Shown one piece after another: positions 24,436 through 37,323 of a stretch of DNA of 64,000 nt (position 1 is the first letter of the stretch; each line of letters opens with the position of its first letter). A model generated the notes under the pieces. That model had not been told where the DNA came from and did not search any database. It saw only the letters and a program-made list of their open reading frames with translations. The translations under genes and the position numbers were made by a program. The stretch comes from Piper betle (lineage: Eukaryota > Streptophyta > Magnoliopsida > Piperales > Piperaceae). The stretch spans positions 1 to 64,000 of the forward strand of contig JAURVB010002008.1 in assembly GCA_033002965.1 (NCBI GenBank), written 5' to 3'.

Positions 24436-26301
24436 TCAGTTTTCTTTTGCTTTCAGGTATAAACTAAACCGGCATTGAGAAAGCTCGGGATGACAAGCTC
24501 CTTTCCAATTTTTTTAAATTTCTGTCATACACCTGATGTTTTTTGTATAAAAAGGTTCGACCAAAAGAGAACAATAAACTCAGATTTTTTTTTAATTGAA
24601 TTTCCAACTCCAATCAAGTAGAATAGAAAATGGAGATCAGTTGTCACTGATCAAAATTAGGAACTGGTTACCTTCCCCAACTTGAATCAAGTATAGCACA
24701 TAAAAAGAGTATTATCCACGTACAATAATGTTAGTCACCAGTTTAAGGTTATGAATAGCAAAACATATTTTCAGGCATATGAACACGCTTTGAAAAAAAA
24801 TGAACATGCCGCTGCCATTCACGACGTGGACACATCATCCATTCACATTTTATAGACGGCAATTCATGAAAACGGAAAATGGTAACTCACTCTGAAAAAG
24901 CTATTCCATACGCCATGTCCTCAAATATAGATGCTCAACTGGCAAAGTCAAGGAACAGAACAATAATTGGTACAAATGTTGGATGCCCAGCTTCTCGGAA
25001 TGTTGAGTTCTTTCAGATCCTCCACATAACTGCATGAAAGTGGATTGCGCAATGAGCCTCCCAAAACTCTAATCTAACCAATTGACTCTGTATAATTAAA
25101 TAAGGGCATTTGTACAAGGCACAGTTTCATAAACCAGCGTCGAGCTGTATTTTATGCTTTTATTTTATAAATGGCAAGACAGATGAAAATTCTGTCATAC
25201 AAGTAAGTTTGTGACAAATGACTGACAAAAAAGACCACGCTCCAAAAATGAGCTAAAAATGAAAATTTATTCTAGTTTTGTAACTGTAAACCTGCATATG
25301 CAAAAGGCAAAACTCAAAACTATGGAACCTTATCATTCAACACACAAACAGAAAGGCACCTCGATTTAGCTCTACTTGTTAAATTATACTGTCATTTGTC
25401 AAGAAAGCATTTAAGTGGCAGCAATCAGGTCATCTTCGTTCACTTTGCTGTGACTACTTAAGCTATTCTCTGGATTACAATTTTAGTCAAACTCAAAGAA
25501 AGGAGCTATAAATCCATGACTTAGAGTTACAATTTTCAAGATAACGTTCAGTTCTTCTAATCTAATTTACTTCTTCAATGCCTAATTGTTTTTGTAGTAA
25601 CAAGGCATACTATTTAAACAAAAAAGTTAAGTGAACTGATTTTTTGTTCCCTAAAGTGCATCTTTCGTAAATCACCTATCAAACAAGCACAGGTCATTTT
25701 TTAAGTTGCTCTGATAACTATACAAGCTTGTCATTCCTCTTATGCTAGGGAATGGTTTCATATAAGACATCATTTGATTCTGCCACAAACTTTGGAGCAC
25801 TAAAATGAAGCAATGAACATAAAATTTTGAGCTACAGAAAGCAGTGACCGACTTAAAAGCTGCCATGTCCAATTCTTTTATTCCCAGAAATTTTATGATG
25901 CATTGAAATAATGTTTGTTTCGCCTACAATGTCAGCCACGTCATAAACCTCACAAGATAATAAATCACCAAACGAGCTAAAAGTACCATCATTGTAAGTC
26001 GATATTCCAAAAATTATATTGCAGCTGTAGTAGTCACAATCTTAATTCTTGAACACCAAATTTACTTCAACACATAGGTAAGGCCATTGTCATGCCATGC
26101 CCTAATAAGCAAACTTCACTACATGCACAAAACAGAATACAACTTTAAGTGCCTATCACCCAATTAGAAAATCATACATGCCCGAAAATAAAACATAACA
26201 CAATCATTAACGAAGAATTCACACATTAGTTTCCAGCTTTACCTGGAGGCACAAAGAACTCCACAGAAATGAGTTGGAGGAGCACATTGTAAGCGAAGAC
26301 A
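24436..26301. other. Intergenic DNA between convergent FLA and MOS2-like genes
   Basis: No further gene is supported. The 3'UTRs of the two convergent genes must lie here; the part next to 26301 is the probable minus-strand 3'UTR of the MOS2-like gene. The minus-strand open frame at 25672-25872 shows no recognisable motif. Confidence 0.5.
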
Positions 26302-27798
26302 TCAATATCCAAGATAACTAGGATCGCCCAAGTACTCTGCAACCTGTTCCAGCTTCACATTGAACAACTGGTGACTATCTGCATCCCGAACAACACCAAC
26401 TTCCTTCTCCATGTTCCTCTCCACCAGGTTCCCAAATACTCCCCGGTGTTTGCCGTACAACACTAGAACAGGGCCACCCCGCTTTGGCAGCGCGGTCTCC
26501 AGCAACTCTTGACTCACACCTTGAACAATCTCCCTACTGTCATCCATGCTAATATCACAGGTCGTCGGACTCACAACATCCATTACTTCCCCTTTCTTCA
26601 GATACAACCTTCCCCCTTTAAACTCCTTATTGATTATGCGAACTCTAATGTGATTCCTAAGCCAAGATATTGATTCCTCCTCTCTTCTTCTTCCTTCATC
26701 GCCACCCCTCTTGTTGTCCCTCTTCTTATCCTCGTTCCTTGATTCTTCCTTTCGATGATCGCTGCTCGATGACGCCCTTTCTCTTTTCCTTAACTCCTTC
26801 ACTTTCCTCAAACACCTTTCTTCTTCCATTGATCCCAGTTCGGCCACCTTATCTACACAAACAGAAACCTTCACACCGCTCTGGAACAGCTCCAAAACCA
26901 CACTAGGAGCTGCCCCATCGCCGCCGTCCGACCTTCCCACCACCTTCCCCTTCAACCCGGCATGCCGGCCATCGACAACCCTCACCACCTGCCCCGCCGA
27001 TACCCCACCGTCCTCCCCGCGCCTTGTCCGCCTCGAATCCTCAACGGGCGCCGGCGCCGGCTCTCTCCTACCCTTCTTCCCCGGAGGCCGCATCCCCTCC
27101 GGCGCAACAAACCCAAACCCTTGGTTGCCGGGCCGGCGAACGTACTCGAACACCTTCACATCCTCCTTGGCGTTCACCCCGATCCCTTGCCCCTCCTTCC
27201 ACCCATACCCAGCAAGCAGCGCCTTGCCGAAGTTCTCGATTTTTATGTCGTTAAACTCCTCCATCCCCCGATGATCCGGCAGGAACTGCATATCCTCCCG
27301 GAATCGCTCCAACGTGACGCTCTCCATCGACTTCCGCTTCTGCGCCAGCGTGGCGACAGCCTCTCCGTCGCCGTCGCCATTGCCGTCGGCGCGCTGCCTC
27401 AGATTCAACCCGTACGACATGCCCGAGCCGTCGCCCGCGGCGGAGCCGGGGTCCGCCGTCTCGAACTCCATGGCGCCGTCGCCGTCGACGTCGCCGGCTG
27501 CGGCGGGGTCGAGGAGGTTGCGCATCCGCTTCTCGGGCCGCCATCGGTTGTCGAGGGGCGGGATGGCGACGGGCTGGGTCGAGCCGTTTAGGGTCTGGGA
27601 AGGGTCAAATTCGGTGATGAAATGAGCGGCGCCGACTTCGTCGGCGACGGCGGAGTCGGTGGCGAAGGCGTGGGGCGGGGCGGTGGGGTCGGGGCGGCTG
27701 GCGGCAGGCTTGGCGGGGAGAGAGAAGGAGAGCTTCATGGCGTCGCCGGCGCCTGAGTCGAAAGTGGTCGCGACTCGAACTGTTTTATTCTTCCCCAC
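26302..27798 (-). CDS. MOS2: MOS2/GPKOW-type G-patch and KOW domain protein
   Basis: Intronless gene, 498 residues. In Arabidopsis MOS2 (MODIFIER OF SNC1 2) is a nuclear RNA-binding protein needed for innate immunity and microRNA processing; GPKOW, the animal counterpart, binds the spliceosomal helicase DHX16. Seen here: an acidic, alanine/glycine-rich N-terminal third, then SVTLERFREDMQFLPDHRGMEE (about 160-181). The G-patch IENFGKALLAGYGWKEGQGIG is at about 187-207, the first KOW at about 267-300 (GQVVRVVDGRHAGLKGKVVG), and a charged lysine/arginine/glutamate stretch at about 325-378. LRNHIRVRIINKEFKGGRLYLKKGEV precedes a second KOW (VLVLYGKHRGVFGNLVE) near the C-terminus, which ends YLGDPSYLGY. 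Domain order and lack of introns match MOS2. The 5' half is very GC-rich, as in grasses and related monocots. It is convergent with the fasciclin-like gene. Confidence 0.94.
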   Translation of the reverse strand: MGKNKTVRVATTFDSGAGDAMKLSFSLPAKPAASRPDPTAPPHAFATDSAVADEVGAAHFITEFDPSQTLNGSTQPVAIPPLDNRWRPEKRMRNLLDPAAAGDVDGDGAMEFETADPGSAAGDGSGMSYGLNLRQRADGNGDGDGEAVATLAQKRKSMESVTLERFREDMQFLPDHRGMEEFNDIKIENFGKALLAGYGWKEGQGIGVNAKEDVKVFEYVRRPGNQGFGFVAPEGMRPPGKKGRREPAPAPVEDSRRTRRGEDGGVSAGQVVRVVDGRHAGLKGKVVGRSDGGDGAAPSVVLELFQSGVKVSVCVDKVAELGSMEEERCLRKVKELRKRERASSSSDHRKEESRNEDKKRDNKRGGDEGRRREEESISWLRNHIRVRIINKEFKGGRLYLKKGEVMDVVSPTTCDISMDDSREIVQGVSQELLETALPKRGGPVLVLYGKHRGVFGNLVERNMEKEVGVVRDADSHQLFNVKLEQVAEYLGDPSYLGY

Positions 27799-30180
27799 TT
27801 AAACGGGTTTAAAATTAATTAATAATCATTTGATTAGCCTTTATTTATTAATTATTCTTCACATTTCGAATTAAATAATACATAAACAACAAAAATTTTA
27901 TTCTTGTAAAGAAAGATTTTTTTATTAATTTAATTAATCTGATTATGAAAGATAAATAAATAATAGTGGCAAAAAACTCTACTGTAACTGTTTTAGTAAT
28001 TTAATTGAATAGTCATTTTTATTATTGATTTAATAAAATTGCTTAATTTAATTTCCTTCCTCGTTTTCTAATTTTTAATCGCATTTTATCATAATTTAGA
28101 TTGTTAAAATATTTTATATTTTTGTGAATATTAATTTATTTTTAAGTGAGCTGTAATCTTTTAATCCATTTAATGCTAATATTTTGGAATATATAAATTG
28201 TAAAAATTTAATTATATATTAGTCGGTGGCAAAACAATAAAAGCTTATTAGGGTAAAATGTTAACAATTTGATTAAAATAATTTTTTAAATAATAAATAA
28301 CTATAGTAATGTTATTGAGTGGGCCATGGTTATTTTACACTTAATTGCTTAAAGAGAGTTAGAGTTAGGCTAAAACCACTCAAAATTTTAATATACTTTA
28401 TTTTGTCTATTGGATGATTTTGTAAAGTCTAAGTGCTCCTTAAAAATAAAAAAATAATTAATAGAATAAACACTTCGTATAGATTTTATACGATCGAAAG
28501 TTATGGATAAATAAAATAGAATAAGGAAGCCATTCCATCTTAGATGGAATGATGCAAACATATCAAATTGAATTTCACAAGTAATAAATAATTATTTAAA
28601 CTTTAGATAATAACTTAATTTAAATGAGATAATTATTTCAAACCGAACTTGAATTAATATTCTTAATCCAATTTATCATTTCAAAGCCCAAGTGAAAATA
28701 TTAAGTCAAATGTATAAGAATAATGAATAAAAAGTAGTAATCAAACAAATAAGAACATAAACAATTTTTACGTGTTTCACGAATCTATTACCTTTTTTTA
28801 TTCTTTCTCACTAATAAAGATTACAATTTCAGAATTTATTTTTAGTGTACATTTCTTTCTTTTGATGTTAGAGAGAGGATTTTGCACATTTTCCCTTTGA
28901 TATCAAAGAGGGAACTCCACTTAACAAACTTCTTGAAGAATCTAATAACAAAAACTTGTTTGAACAATTACAATATCAATAAAAATAAATAATTACGAGA
29001 GTAAAATAATGTAGAAAGTTAAAATGTCACTCTTAATCTTTTTTCAAGTCTTCTAAACCTTTTTATCGTTGAAATAAGTTTTACACTCAAGCAATGTCTT
29101 AGAAAGAAAAGCGGAAGAATTCTTTAATCCAATGGTAAAACAATAGTGAAATAAGGGATCTATATGTCATCGATTGGGTTCCAATCTTTTCTCCGATCGT
29201 ATTTCTAAACACGATTAGTTTTCGATCGTTGAATCAAAAAACCTTTTTATTTTATTGATTTTCTACAACTTGATCTAACTTTTAATTCATCAATTATTTG
29301 ATTTTTTAAATAGATATACCTTTAATGAATTTTATATGACTTAATAAAAACCTTTGAACCAACCGACTTTGTTTTTAATCTCTTACTATCATTATTAGTA
29401 TGTCATTTCTAAACTTTGACATTTAAGAGGGTTGAACGGAAAAAAGTTTAAATAATATATTTTTTAAAAAGGATTTGATTAAAATTCTAAAAATAGGGAT
29501 ACGATGATCAAGTGCGTGAGAGTAAGTTAGAGCGAAGAAAAGTTTAAAAAAATTAATAAAGTTTTATTTAATTTATTTAATTCAATAATAATTATATGCG
29601 AAAGCTATATTTTTTCATGATATAAAATATTTAATTTTATTTTTAATTATATTAAATAAATATAAAGGTCAATGTATTTTTTATTACTGGATAAAAATAC
29701 TTTTACTATATATATAATTAAATACTGAGACTCTTAGAGGACTTACTAATAATATTGGATATTGATTTTAAATGAGAAGATTGTTTATCAAAGAATTATC
29801 AATTAGAGTAGTTAATTATTTAAAAAAAATAGAAAAATAAGTTCAAATAAAGCAGTTTAACATTTTTGGTTTGTTTTCTCTCAATTTTCACAATTATAAA
29901 AAAATATTGTTATATTTATTATTTGTATTTAAATAAAAAATAAGCTAATAGTATGTGACATAGTTTTAAATTACAGGAACAGGTTGAATAATATTCTATC
30001 ATTATAAATTAAATATTTTATTAAAAGTTAAAATTATATTTTGCATTAATCTTTATTCAATATTAACTAAAATACAATAATTTTTATTTTAAAAAACAAA
30101 TTTTGTAAAACTTTTTTACTCAAAATTTAAAATGGTACACGTGCTTAGTTATCATTGGAAGGAGTTATGCCGAGTATAAT
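27799..30180. other. AT-rich intergenic DNA, 2.4 kb
   Basis: No gene is supported on either strand. The region between 28720 and 29000 (ACGTGTTTCACGAAT followed by short pyrimidine-rich runs) is faintly reminiscent of a decayed Copia-type LTR, but I could not define ends. The segment contains the unmarked divergent promoters of the MOS2-like (-) and UEV1 (+) genes. Confidence 0.45.
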
Positions 30181-30422
30181 CGAACGGGACATCCTAAATT
30201 ATGATGGTAGGTATGTGGTCATTTCAGACGGGACCCACGAGGGGTAAAACCGTCAAAAGGACGAGTGTGACCGAGACAGCTAAAAATGGGGCGTACTCAA
30301 AAAAATTGACGAAACGGATCGGATTCTTCTTCCTCGGCTCCCACAGCAAACCCCAATACGTCGATCAGATCAGAGGCTTCGAATACTCTCAGATCAAAGC
30401 TCTTCCGATTTCCCTTCTCCCC

Positions 30423-31571
30423 ATGACAATCGGTGCTGCCGGGTCCAGCGTTGTCGGTAATATGCTCTTTCTCTAGATTTTGATGGGTTTGGTCGTCGAT
30501 GATTGATTGGATTTGAGGATGTCGTTGTCATTGTTGATTGTGCTGTTGCTTCGTTCGATTTTGCTCGCAGGCCATGCCCTATGGTCTTATGTTTTGTTGT
30601 TGTTGTTATTTCTTTTCGTTGTTATCTGTGGTGCAGTGGTGGTGTTAGAATCTGCACATATGAAGGATCGTTTGCTTAGAGTTGTTCTTTTAATCTGAGT
30701 CCAGAAATACCAATGCTTGTGTGTGGATTTGGTATCATCAACTTGGTTCTGATGTTGAGTGGCGGAACTAAAAATTGTGCTATTTGTTCCTGAGGTTGGA
30801 GTGAGGCTTATAAGATGATTTTAATTAATAAAAAAAGTATGAGGGTGGGTGATTAGTTGTTTCAGATGCTGAAAGCGAAATAAATTGGTATTTGTGAGCT
30901 CGTTTTGATTAATTTTTATTGTATGAGTGGCGCTTCATTCATGTGAGCAAATGATTCATGATTACTGCAACCATCTTGTGTTGACTGATAGTTTCACTTG
31001 TCGATGCCATTTTTTCTTTTTAATTGGTAACCATGCCATGATAAAAGAATGCTTTTTTGAATTATAAACAAAGAAATATTTCCTCATGGAGATAATAGTT
31101 TCTTCTATGGTTTTACGTGTGGCATGGGTTGTTCATCTTTGTTATCCATCTCATTTTGTGTCTTATTGGGCAGTGTTACCATTTTCATTTAATTCAATTT
31201 TGTGGGCAGCAACGATTTCTGTAGGTAGCAAGTTTCTATAAATCCCTTAGTTAAGTATTTTGATGCAAAGGAGATCAAAGGCTTGCAGTGTCATGTGGGT
31301 GATTATTTTTGGGTCACAGCAGCAACTGTTGACTCATCCTTTCAGCAGTTGATATACGCTTGAAATGTGATAAAATAATGATAATAATCTTAGGTCTATC
31401 GAAGGTTATTTATTATTCACTGTCGCTTCTTTATCTTGAATTATCATTTTGGGCATTTCTTTTATATTATTGAAAACCTGGTGTTCAAGATTTCTCCTCT
31501 GGATACTCTTTTGTCTCCTTTCTGCTTTCTCTTTTTTTTAATTACATCATCATCGTCTTTTCTCCTTCTTG

Positions 31572-31609
<38 letters not shown>

Positions 31610-33985
31610 CAACTATTATAATGTATTAGCATTTAGGGGGCTTTATTAGTTTTTGAAGTCTGCCTTTCCATTGCGTTTTGATTACACTTCTAAGTTCTAT
31701 CAATTTAGTTTTTGTTTAGATGAGCAATATATTTTTCTCTCCCATAAAAAAAGACTGCTCATTACTGTGTGGTGCATCAGGACGGAGGTGAGCATGAAGA
31801 TGTTTCTGATCGTGAACATGATTAGAAACGAAAAAGAAAAATGTAGTTTAGGCTGAATAACTTTATGGTGGATTAGGGCTGTTGTCTTTTCATTTCCTTG
31901 ATATAAAGCACCTTAGTATTGGACTTTTTTTGTTCTTTTGTTTTTTCTGAAAAGAATTGCATTAGCTGTTTGGTAGAAGGCTCTATTGTAATCGATTTAT
32001 TGATTTAGCTGAATATTATTGAGTTATTTTATAAGTAACTATAAATCTCTTTTCTACATCAATATTAATCTTGAAATTTTTAGTTGTCAAAGTGCTACTC
32101 TGATGAATTTACTTAATTTAGGTTATATATTTGCTTATTTCCTAATTTGTAATAATACAGGATTACCATAGTTTGGATGGTTGGAGCATTTTATATTTTG
32201 TGAGTTACAACGTATTTTAGATATTTATAATTTTTAACCAATTTAATTTTCCATGTTTTTTCCGTCAGTTGAAAATTTAACCATATATTAACCATTTAAT
32301 TGACGGCAAAAGGTGAAAACTTGGTTATGGGAGTACATTATGAACTATATTACTGACTTAGTTATGATAACAAAAAATGAAATTGGTAAGTGGTTATGGT
32401 GATTTCAACCAAACCATAACCAAACCATTTATAGCGCTACTCTTTTGGTATGCCTTCCATTGGGACCTGAGTCTGCACCTTTCATTTGAACCTTGGTCTG
32501 CTAGACTCAATATTTGACACCATCCTCTTACGGTTTTTTCCACTTAGCAAAGTTGTATTTTAAATCTGCGTTTTAGCTAGGTTGTATTTTAAATCTGAGT
32601 TTTTTATAATTTGCTTGATGGTATCCTTGCAATGGGACTATGCAGATATTTTCCACTTTGAGAAAATAGGGAAGATTTTCTGAAACTACCATATAAGAGG
32701 AAATTATGAAGCGACTCCTTCGCAACATTGATAAAGCGCACATTTGTTGAAACATGCATTTTGATTTAGTAAAGCTCTATTGTTTTCTTATATGGTTTGC
32801 TAGAGCAAGATCACAAGTAATAGAAGGGGACAAATTTGATCCTTGTCCACAGGGTGGAAGTAGGTGAAGATTCAAGTATTTAGCTTAATACCTTGTGGCC
32901 AATTATTATACCTTTAGCAAAATGAGGAATCAAATGAAGCATTTTTCTCCCCAATCAATCAGGTGGTGACATTGTAGAAGAATTTGAACATTACTTGACA
33001 TTCAGGTGTAAATTTTTCTCATCCTTTCTTTTAGAGGATAGCTGGATTCTCATATCCAACTTAAGGATTGAAGATGAATGTTTATATTTCACACTAAACA
33101 GTCACCTCAGAATGCATCTCATAATTTGGAGTGCCACTTTTTTGTATGATTTTTTTGTTATTATTGATTAATTGTTGAAACAAATTTTGGGTAATAGCAT
33201 AGCTTAGATAAGGCATTTGCGATAATGATGATGATGGTGATGATTGTGTTGTTCACTTAGTGAATTTGATGACAAAGGTGAAGGAAAGATGTTCAAATGA
33301 AGTTAGTTTTGCATGGGTTATGTGTTGTCGATGTAATTGCAGTTGAAGTGTAGTTGATGTTGATTTCTACTTTTGTTTCCAGTTCCTAGAAACTTCAGAT
33401 TGCTTGAAGAGTTAGAGCGTGGAGAAAAAGGCATTGGGGATGGAACCGTTAGTTACGGAATGGATGATGGGGATGACATATACATGCGCTCTTGGACAGG
33501 CACAATTATTGGTCCCCACAATGTATGATTTTGTACAATAGTGCAACTGCATAGAAATGCTCACTTTTTTAACTGAAATTTCTTTTTATCGGTTGGTATG
33601 CAGTCTGTTCATGAAGGACGGATTTATCAGCTGAAGCTTTTCTGTGATAAGGATTATCCAGATAAGCCACCCAGTGTTAGGTTTCATTCTCGGATAAATA
33701 TGACATGTGTTAATCCCGAAACAGGAGTGGTAATGCTGAGCCATGAAAATTAGAAATGTCTTTTTTTTCTATTTTGAATAAATTTTTTTGGCAATTATGA
33801 AAAATTAGTTGCTGTGATTACAGTTTTCATTAATGCATATGTAGGTAGAACCGAAGAAATTTGGGATGCTGGCAAATTGGCAGCGAGAGTACACCATGGA
33901 GGACATCTTGACTCAGCTGAAGAAAGAAATGGCTGCTCCACATAACCGAAAATTGGTTCAACCTCCCGAGGGAACATTCTTCTAG
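30423..33985 (+). CDS. UEV1: Ubiquitin-conjugating enzyme variant (UEV1/MMS2 type)
   Basis: Catalytically inactive E2-like partner of UBC13; together they build lysine-63-linked ubiquitin chains in DNA-damage tolerance and signalling. Four exons, 30423-30456, 33383-33522, 33604-33729 and 33845-33985, give 441 nt and 146 residues, the usual plant UEV1 length. The product begins [20 protein letters not shown]. It contains [42 protein letters not shown] and the C-terminal VQPPEGTFF. Where active E2s have an HPN motif and a cysteine, this protein has [17 protein letters not shown], with no catalytic cysteine at the E2 position, as expected for a UEV. Intron 1 is 2.9 kb, unusually long compared with the other two (81 and 115 bases), and holds a (TA)n tract. 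The start ATG is the first in a GC-rich exon and agrees with the family N-terminus. Confidence 0.96.
31573..31608. repeat. (TA)n microsatellite in UEV1 intron 1
   Basis: About 18 uninterrupted TA units inside the long first intron of the UEV1 gene. Confidence 0.9.
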
Positions 33986-35596
33986 GCTCCAATGTCATCA
34001 CATGCCTGCTCTTAACAGAGTGCCAGTCCTCGTTAATCGTCAAGAAGGATGCCCAATCGTGATAAGCTTGTTTGGTGAAGTAGGGTGGTAAAAAATATCA
34101 AATTGTAAGTCTCCAAAACGGCAAATGAACAAAGTATTGTTACTGATATTTTTCATTTCAGCGTGTTATGAACTCGTTTGCTTGTTTCTTATTTTATGAG
34201 AACCATATGTGATGTGCGACTTGCAGTAAATTAGTTGTTATATAAATCTTCCAGGGCTTCTGGCTCTCCAATTGAAATCTGATGGATCTACATCAAAGAT
34301 GGTGTCAGTTTTTAGCAGAAATAGATTGAGTTAATTTTCCAAACAGCAAAAACTGGCCATGGCAACTCCATCTTGAGTATGGACGGGAAAAAAGTATTTC
34401 TATCTGTTCCCAAAATTTAACCAAGATAGAAAGTGAGCTTACTGTTAAATTATCATTGATTTTACCTTGCGATTCATCATGTGAAATCAACATATTAAAA
34501 AAAATACTTTTTGATTGTACACTGGGGATGACGTTGAGGTTCTGATTTCCAGAAGAGAAACAGAAGTTTGCTTATGTTTGTGGGTATTAGATCTCTGACT
34601 ACCATTTTCGAGAGCTGCTTGTTCTTGAGCTTCCCATCAAGTATTGCTTGTGTGTATTAGATCGGATTGCTGGAATCTGGGATTTTTTTCTAAGTCAACT
34701 TGCCTCATTTTGGGGGAAGCGAGTGAGGAATTTTCTGCTCTTCTGCTCTTCTGCTTTGTTGTGTCCGTTCGGCGCCGGCAATAACCATTGAACGGAATAG
34801 TCACCAACCAAGTCAACCTTAAAATTCAACTTGTGCTAATATAAGCAGAGCTGCTCTGTATCTTGATTTTTCTGGGTACATAGATTGGTAATGTCAAACA
34901 TCTAAAAATGTTCTTGGTTATCACTTTGTTTTTTACTGCAATGTTCTATATTGGATGTTGACTCTTCTATCCCTTAACACCACGTCACATTCGAATATGA
35001 AGGGTATTTGTCAGAGCAGTAATTGGCATTTGGCAGGCTATCAGTTTATAAACAGCATCCAAAGGCAACAACAGGTGTAAACCGTCCAAGGTTACACATT
35101 CATGTCTCTTTCAAAAGCTTGATTCGATTCCGGCCGCTGATAAATTTGAGCCGAGAAATGATATGTAAAGCTAGCCACCCAGTTGGCTATAACTGTTCAT
35201 TAACAAGTGGGGTATCGTATTCTCATGTTTACACTTCACTTTCATCTTTTAAACAAGCCATTGATGGCACTCGGTTTTCATTTTCCTTTCTTCTTGCACC
35301 GTGTGAAGTTATGATGAAGAAGACCAGGCCGCCCTGCGAGAATTAGGTAGGACAGACTTGTCTAAACTTGTGTTGATCTTCATTTATCATCTTTTGAATT
35401 GAATGGCTAATGGTGGAAAATTGAATACCATAGGAACCAAGTGGCAAGAGTTGCTAGGACCAAAGCAACCCTATATTAATTGTGTTCTGTCCAGCGAGAT
35501 AACATCTCTTAAGTGCATATTTATTTGTAACACGGGTCTCTCCTTGTTCTACACAGTTCCTTCTCCATCTCTCACTATAAGCTCTCTCTTTCTGGG
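33986..35596. other. UEV1 3' region and upstream region of the GIR-like gene
   Basis: The first 300 bases are probably the UEV1 3'UTR. An open frame at 35023-35346 has no ATG start and no recognised motif, and it is not called. A possible TATA-like CCTATATTAATT occurs at about 35471-35482, some 120 bases before the start of the next gene. Confidence 0.4.
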
Positions 35597-35911
35597 ATGG
35601 AAGCAAAGCAGCAAGATAAAGAGATTTGGAGTGGAAAAAGCAGGAAAGGTTTGAGTCAGATTGGAATAATGGCTTACCCTTCTTCTCCACAGGTAGAATC
35701 TAAACCGGATGAAGATGTAGCAAACGTTTCCTCAATGGCTAGCTCACCATCTGCTTCAAGCACTGTTACATCCGATGAAGAAGAAGTTGAGGTAGCAACC
35801 ATGTTGTTAGGTGCTTGCAGACGATGCCACATGTATGTGATGGTCCAGAAGCAGAATCCGAGATGCCCCAAATGCAACTCCAACGCCCTGATGAACTTGT
35901 TCCAAGAGTAA
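35597..35911 (+). CDS. Small zinc-ribbon protein, GIR1/GIR2-like
   Basis: 104 residues. The N-terminal half is low-complexity, with serine/alanine runs and an acidic patch (DEEEVEVA, 60-67). The C-terminal 35 residues are the recognisable part: TMLLGACRRCHMYVMV, then CPKCN, giving a four-cysteine zinc-ribbon pattern at C74, C77, C90 and C93. This ending resembles the Arabidopsis GL2-INTERACTING REPRESSOR proteins and their relatives, small nuclear adaptors in transcriptional repression (root-hair control in that species). I do not see an obvious LxLxL repression motif, so the role may differ. A possible alternative is that 35597 is inside the first of several exons: a CCACAG acceptor-like site is at 35686-35691, in frame. 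The ATG at 35597 follows a pyrimidine-rich leader and is accepted. Confidence 0.7.
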   Translation: MEAKQQDKEIWSGKSRKGLSQIGIMAYPSSPQVESKPDEDVANVSSMASSPSASSTVTSDEEEVEVATMLLGACRRCHMYVMVQKQNPRCPKCNSNALMNLFQE

Positions 35912-35949
35912 CAGCCGAGGGTGACAAATCATGTAGGAGAGGAAAGTGT

Positions 35950-36735
35950 TTTTTTTTTTGGGGGGGACTTAAATGATCTTTGAGCTTTACTTGGTTGTTA
36001 TAATTTGATAGATAGGCACTCTGTTCTGCTCAAAATGTGTTCAACATTTTTTGGAAAATAGTAACCGAAAAATTTAGTTGATAATTGATATGGGTATATA
36101 TATAAATTAATAAATTTAAGTTATTTAATTAAGTACAAATTAATGAGTTTAAATCATTTCTTCAAAATAATTAATTAAATTAAAAATCTATTATTCATTC
36201 TCAAAATTAAACATATACCGTCCATTATCATTTATAAATAGAAATATTTAATTTTCAAAGTTGAACACCTATAGTATATTTTTATTTATAAATAAGAATT
36301 TTACCCTAATAAACATTCAAATCATGTAATAGAAGAAAATATTTATTTCTTTTTGGGGGACTTAAATGATCTTTGAACTTTAGTTGGTTGTTATATTTTG
36401 ATAGTTAGTCATACCGTTCAAAATGAGTTCAACATTTTTTTTGGAAAATGGTAACTTATTTTTTTTGGAAAATGGTAATTATAAAATTTAGTTGATAATT
36501 GATCTGTGTGTGTATATATACATACATAAACTAATGAGCCTACGTCATTTAATCAAGTGTAAATTAATGGGCTTAAATTGTTTCTTTAAAGTGATTAATT
36601 AAGTTAAATATTTATAATCCATTCACTTATAAATATGAATCTTCTATTCTTAAAATTGAACACTTATAGTTCATTCATACTTATAAACAATAAACTTACC
36701 TAATAGAAATTATATATGAGACTAAATTGAGGATT
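35950..36735. repeat. Diverged tandem repeat, two copies of about 390 bp
   Basis: Copy 1 at about 35955-36340 and copy 2 at about 36350-36735 share GGGGGACTTAAATGATCTTTGA, GTTCAACATTTTTT, AAATTTAGTTGATAATTGAT and TTGAACACYTATAG. They have the same order and spacing but are clearly diverged. Copy 2 is itself part of the larger duplication that reappears at 40020. There is no coding content. Confidence 0.8.
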
Positions 36736-37323
36736 TCACAATTCACCCACATTAAAAAATTTTGTCGTCCAAATTTCTATACATGACCTATTACTAGCCT
36801 TAACCCACGAATTTTTTGACCCGTAACCAGTTGTTTAGCCCACATCTTTAGTCCAATTTATCATCTAATACATTAAAAGGTTGTTCTGATACCATATGAC
36901 AATTTAACCCAAAATATTATATATTGGGCATAGAGTCATCTCTTTAAAAGTCGTAAACTAAAGTTGAAAATCTATAATCTATTCTCACCTATAAATATGA
37001 TCTATCTTAGTAAGATTAGATACGAGATTAAATTGAGCAATCTCACCAATTTGCTACAAAACAATAGCACTCGAATCTGTTTAATTATGAACAACTTGAA
37101 ATGAAAGTAGTAGCGTAATAATCATTTGTCATGTAAACATGAAATGATACTAAGATGAACATGCCCTTCCAATACAAGCATAGGTCCGAAGTAGAACAAT
37201 TATTTTCATGCACTACAGATACACACAAACTGACATTGATCAACTGCTGAGAAACCATCAGACCATCTTCAACAAGAATGGATATTCCAACCAAACCAGG
37301 CAGTACGCTGCAATTATATCGAC
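36736..37323. other. Intergenic DNA and 3' region of FQR1-like gene
   Basis: 36736-36900 continues the duplicated block (matching 40245-40410). From 37080 to 37323 the minus strand is the likely 3'UTR of the FQR1-like gene. No separate gene is supported. Confidence 0.5.

Noticed and set aside
28720..29000. Possible Copia-type LTR fragment
   Set aside because: Only a vague resemblance (ACGTGTTTCACGAAT); no ends, target duplication or second copy in the window.
35023..35346. 107-codon frame upstream of the GIR-like gene
   Set aside because: Begins at TTG, not ATG, with no motif and no link by splice phase to the GIR-like exon that I could establish.
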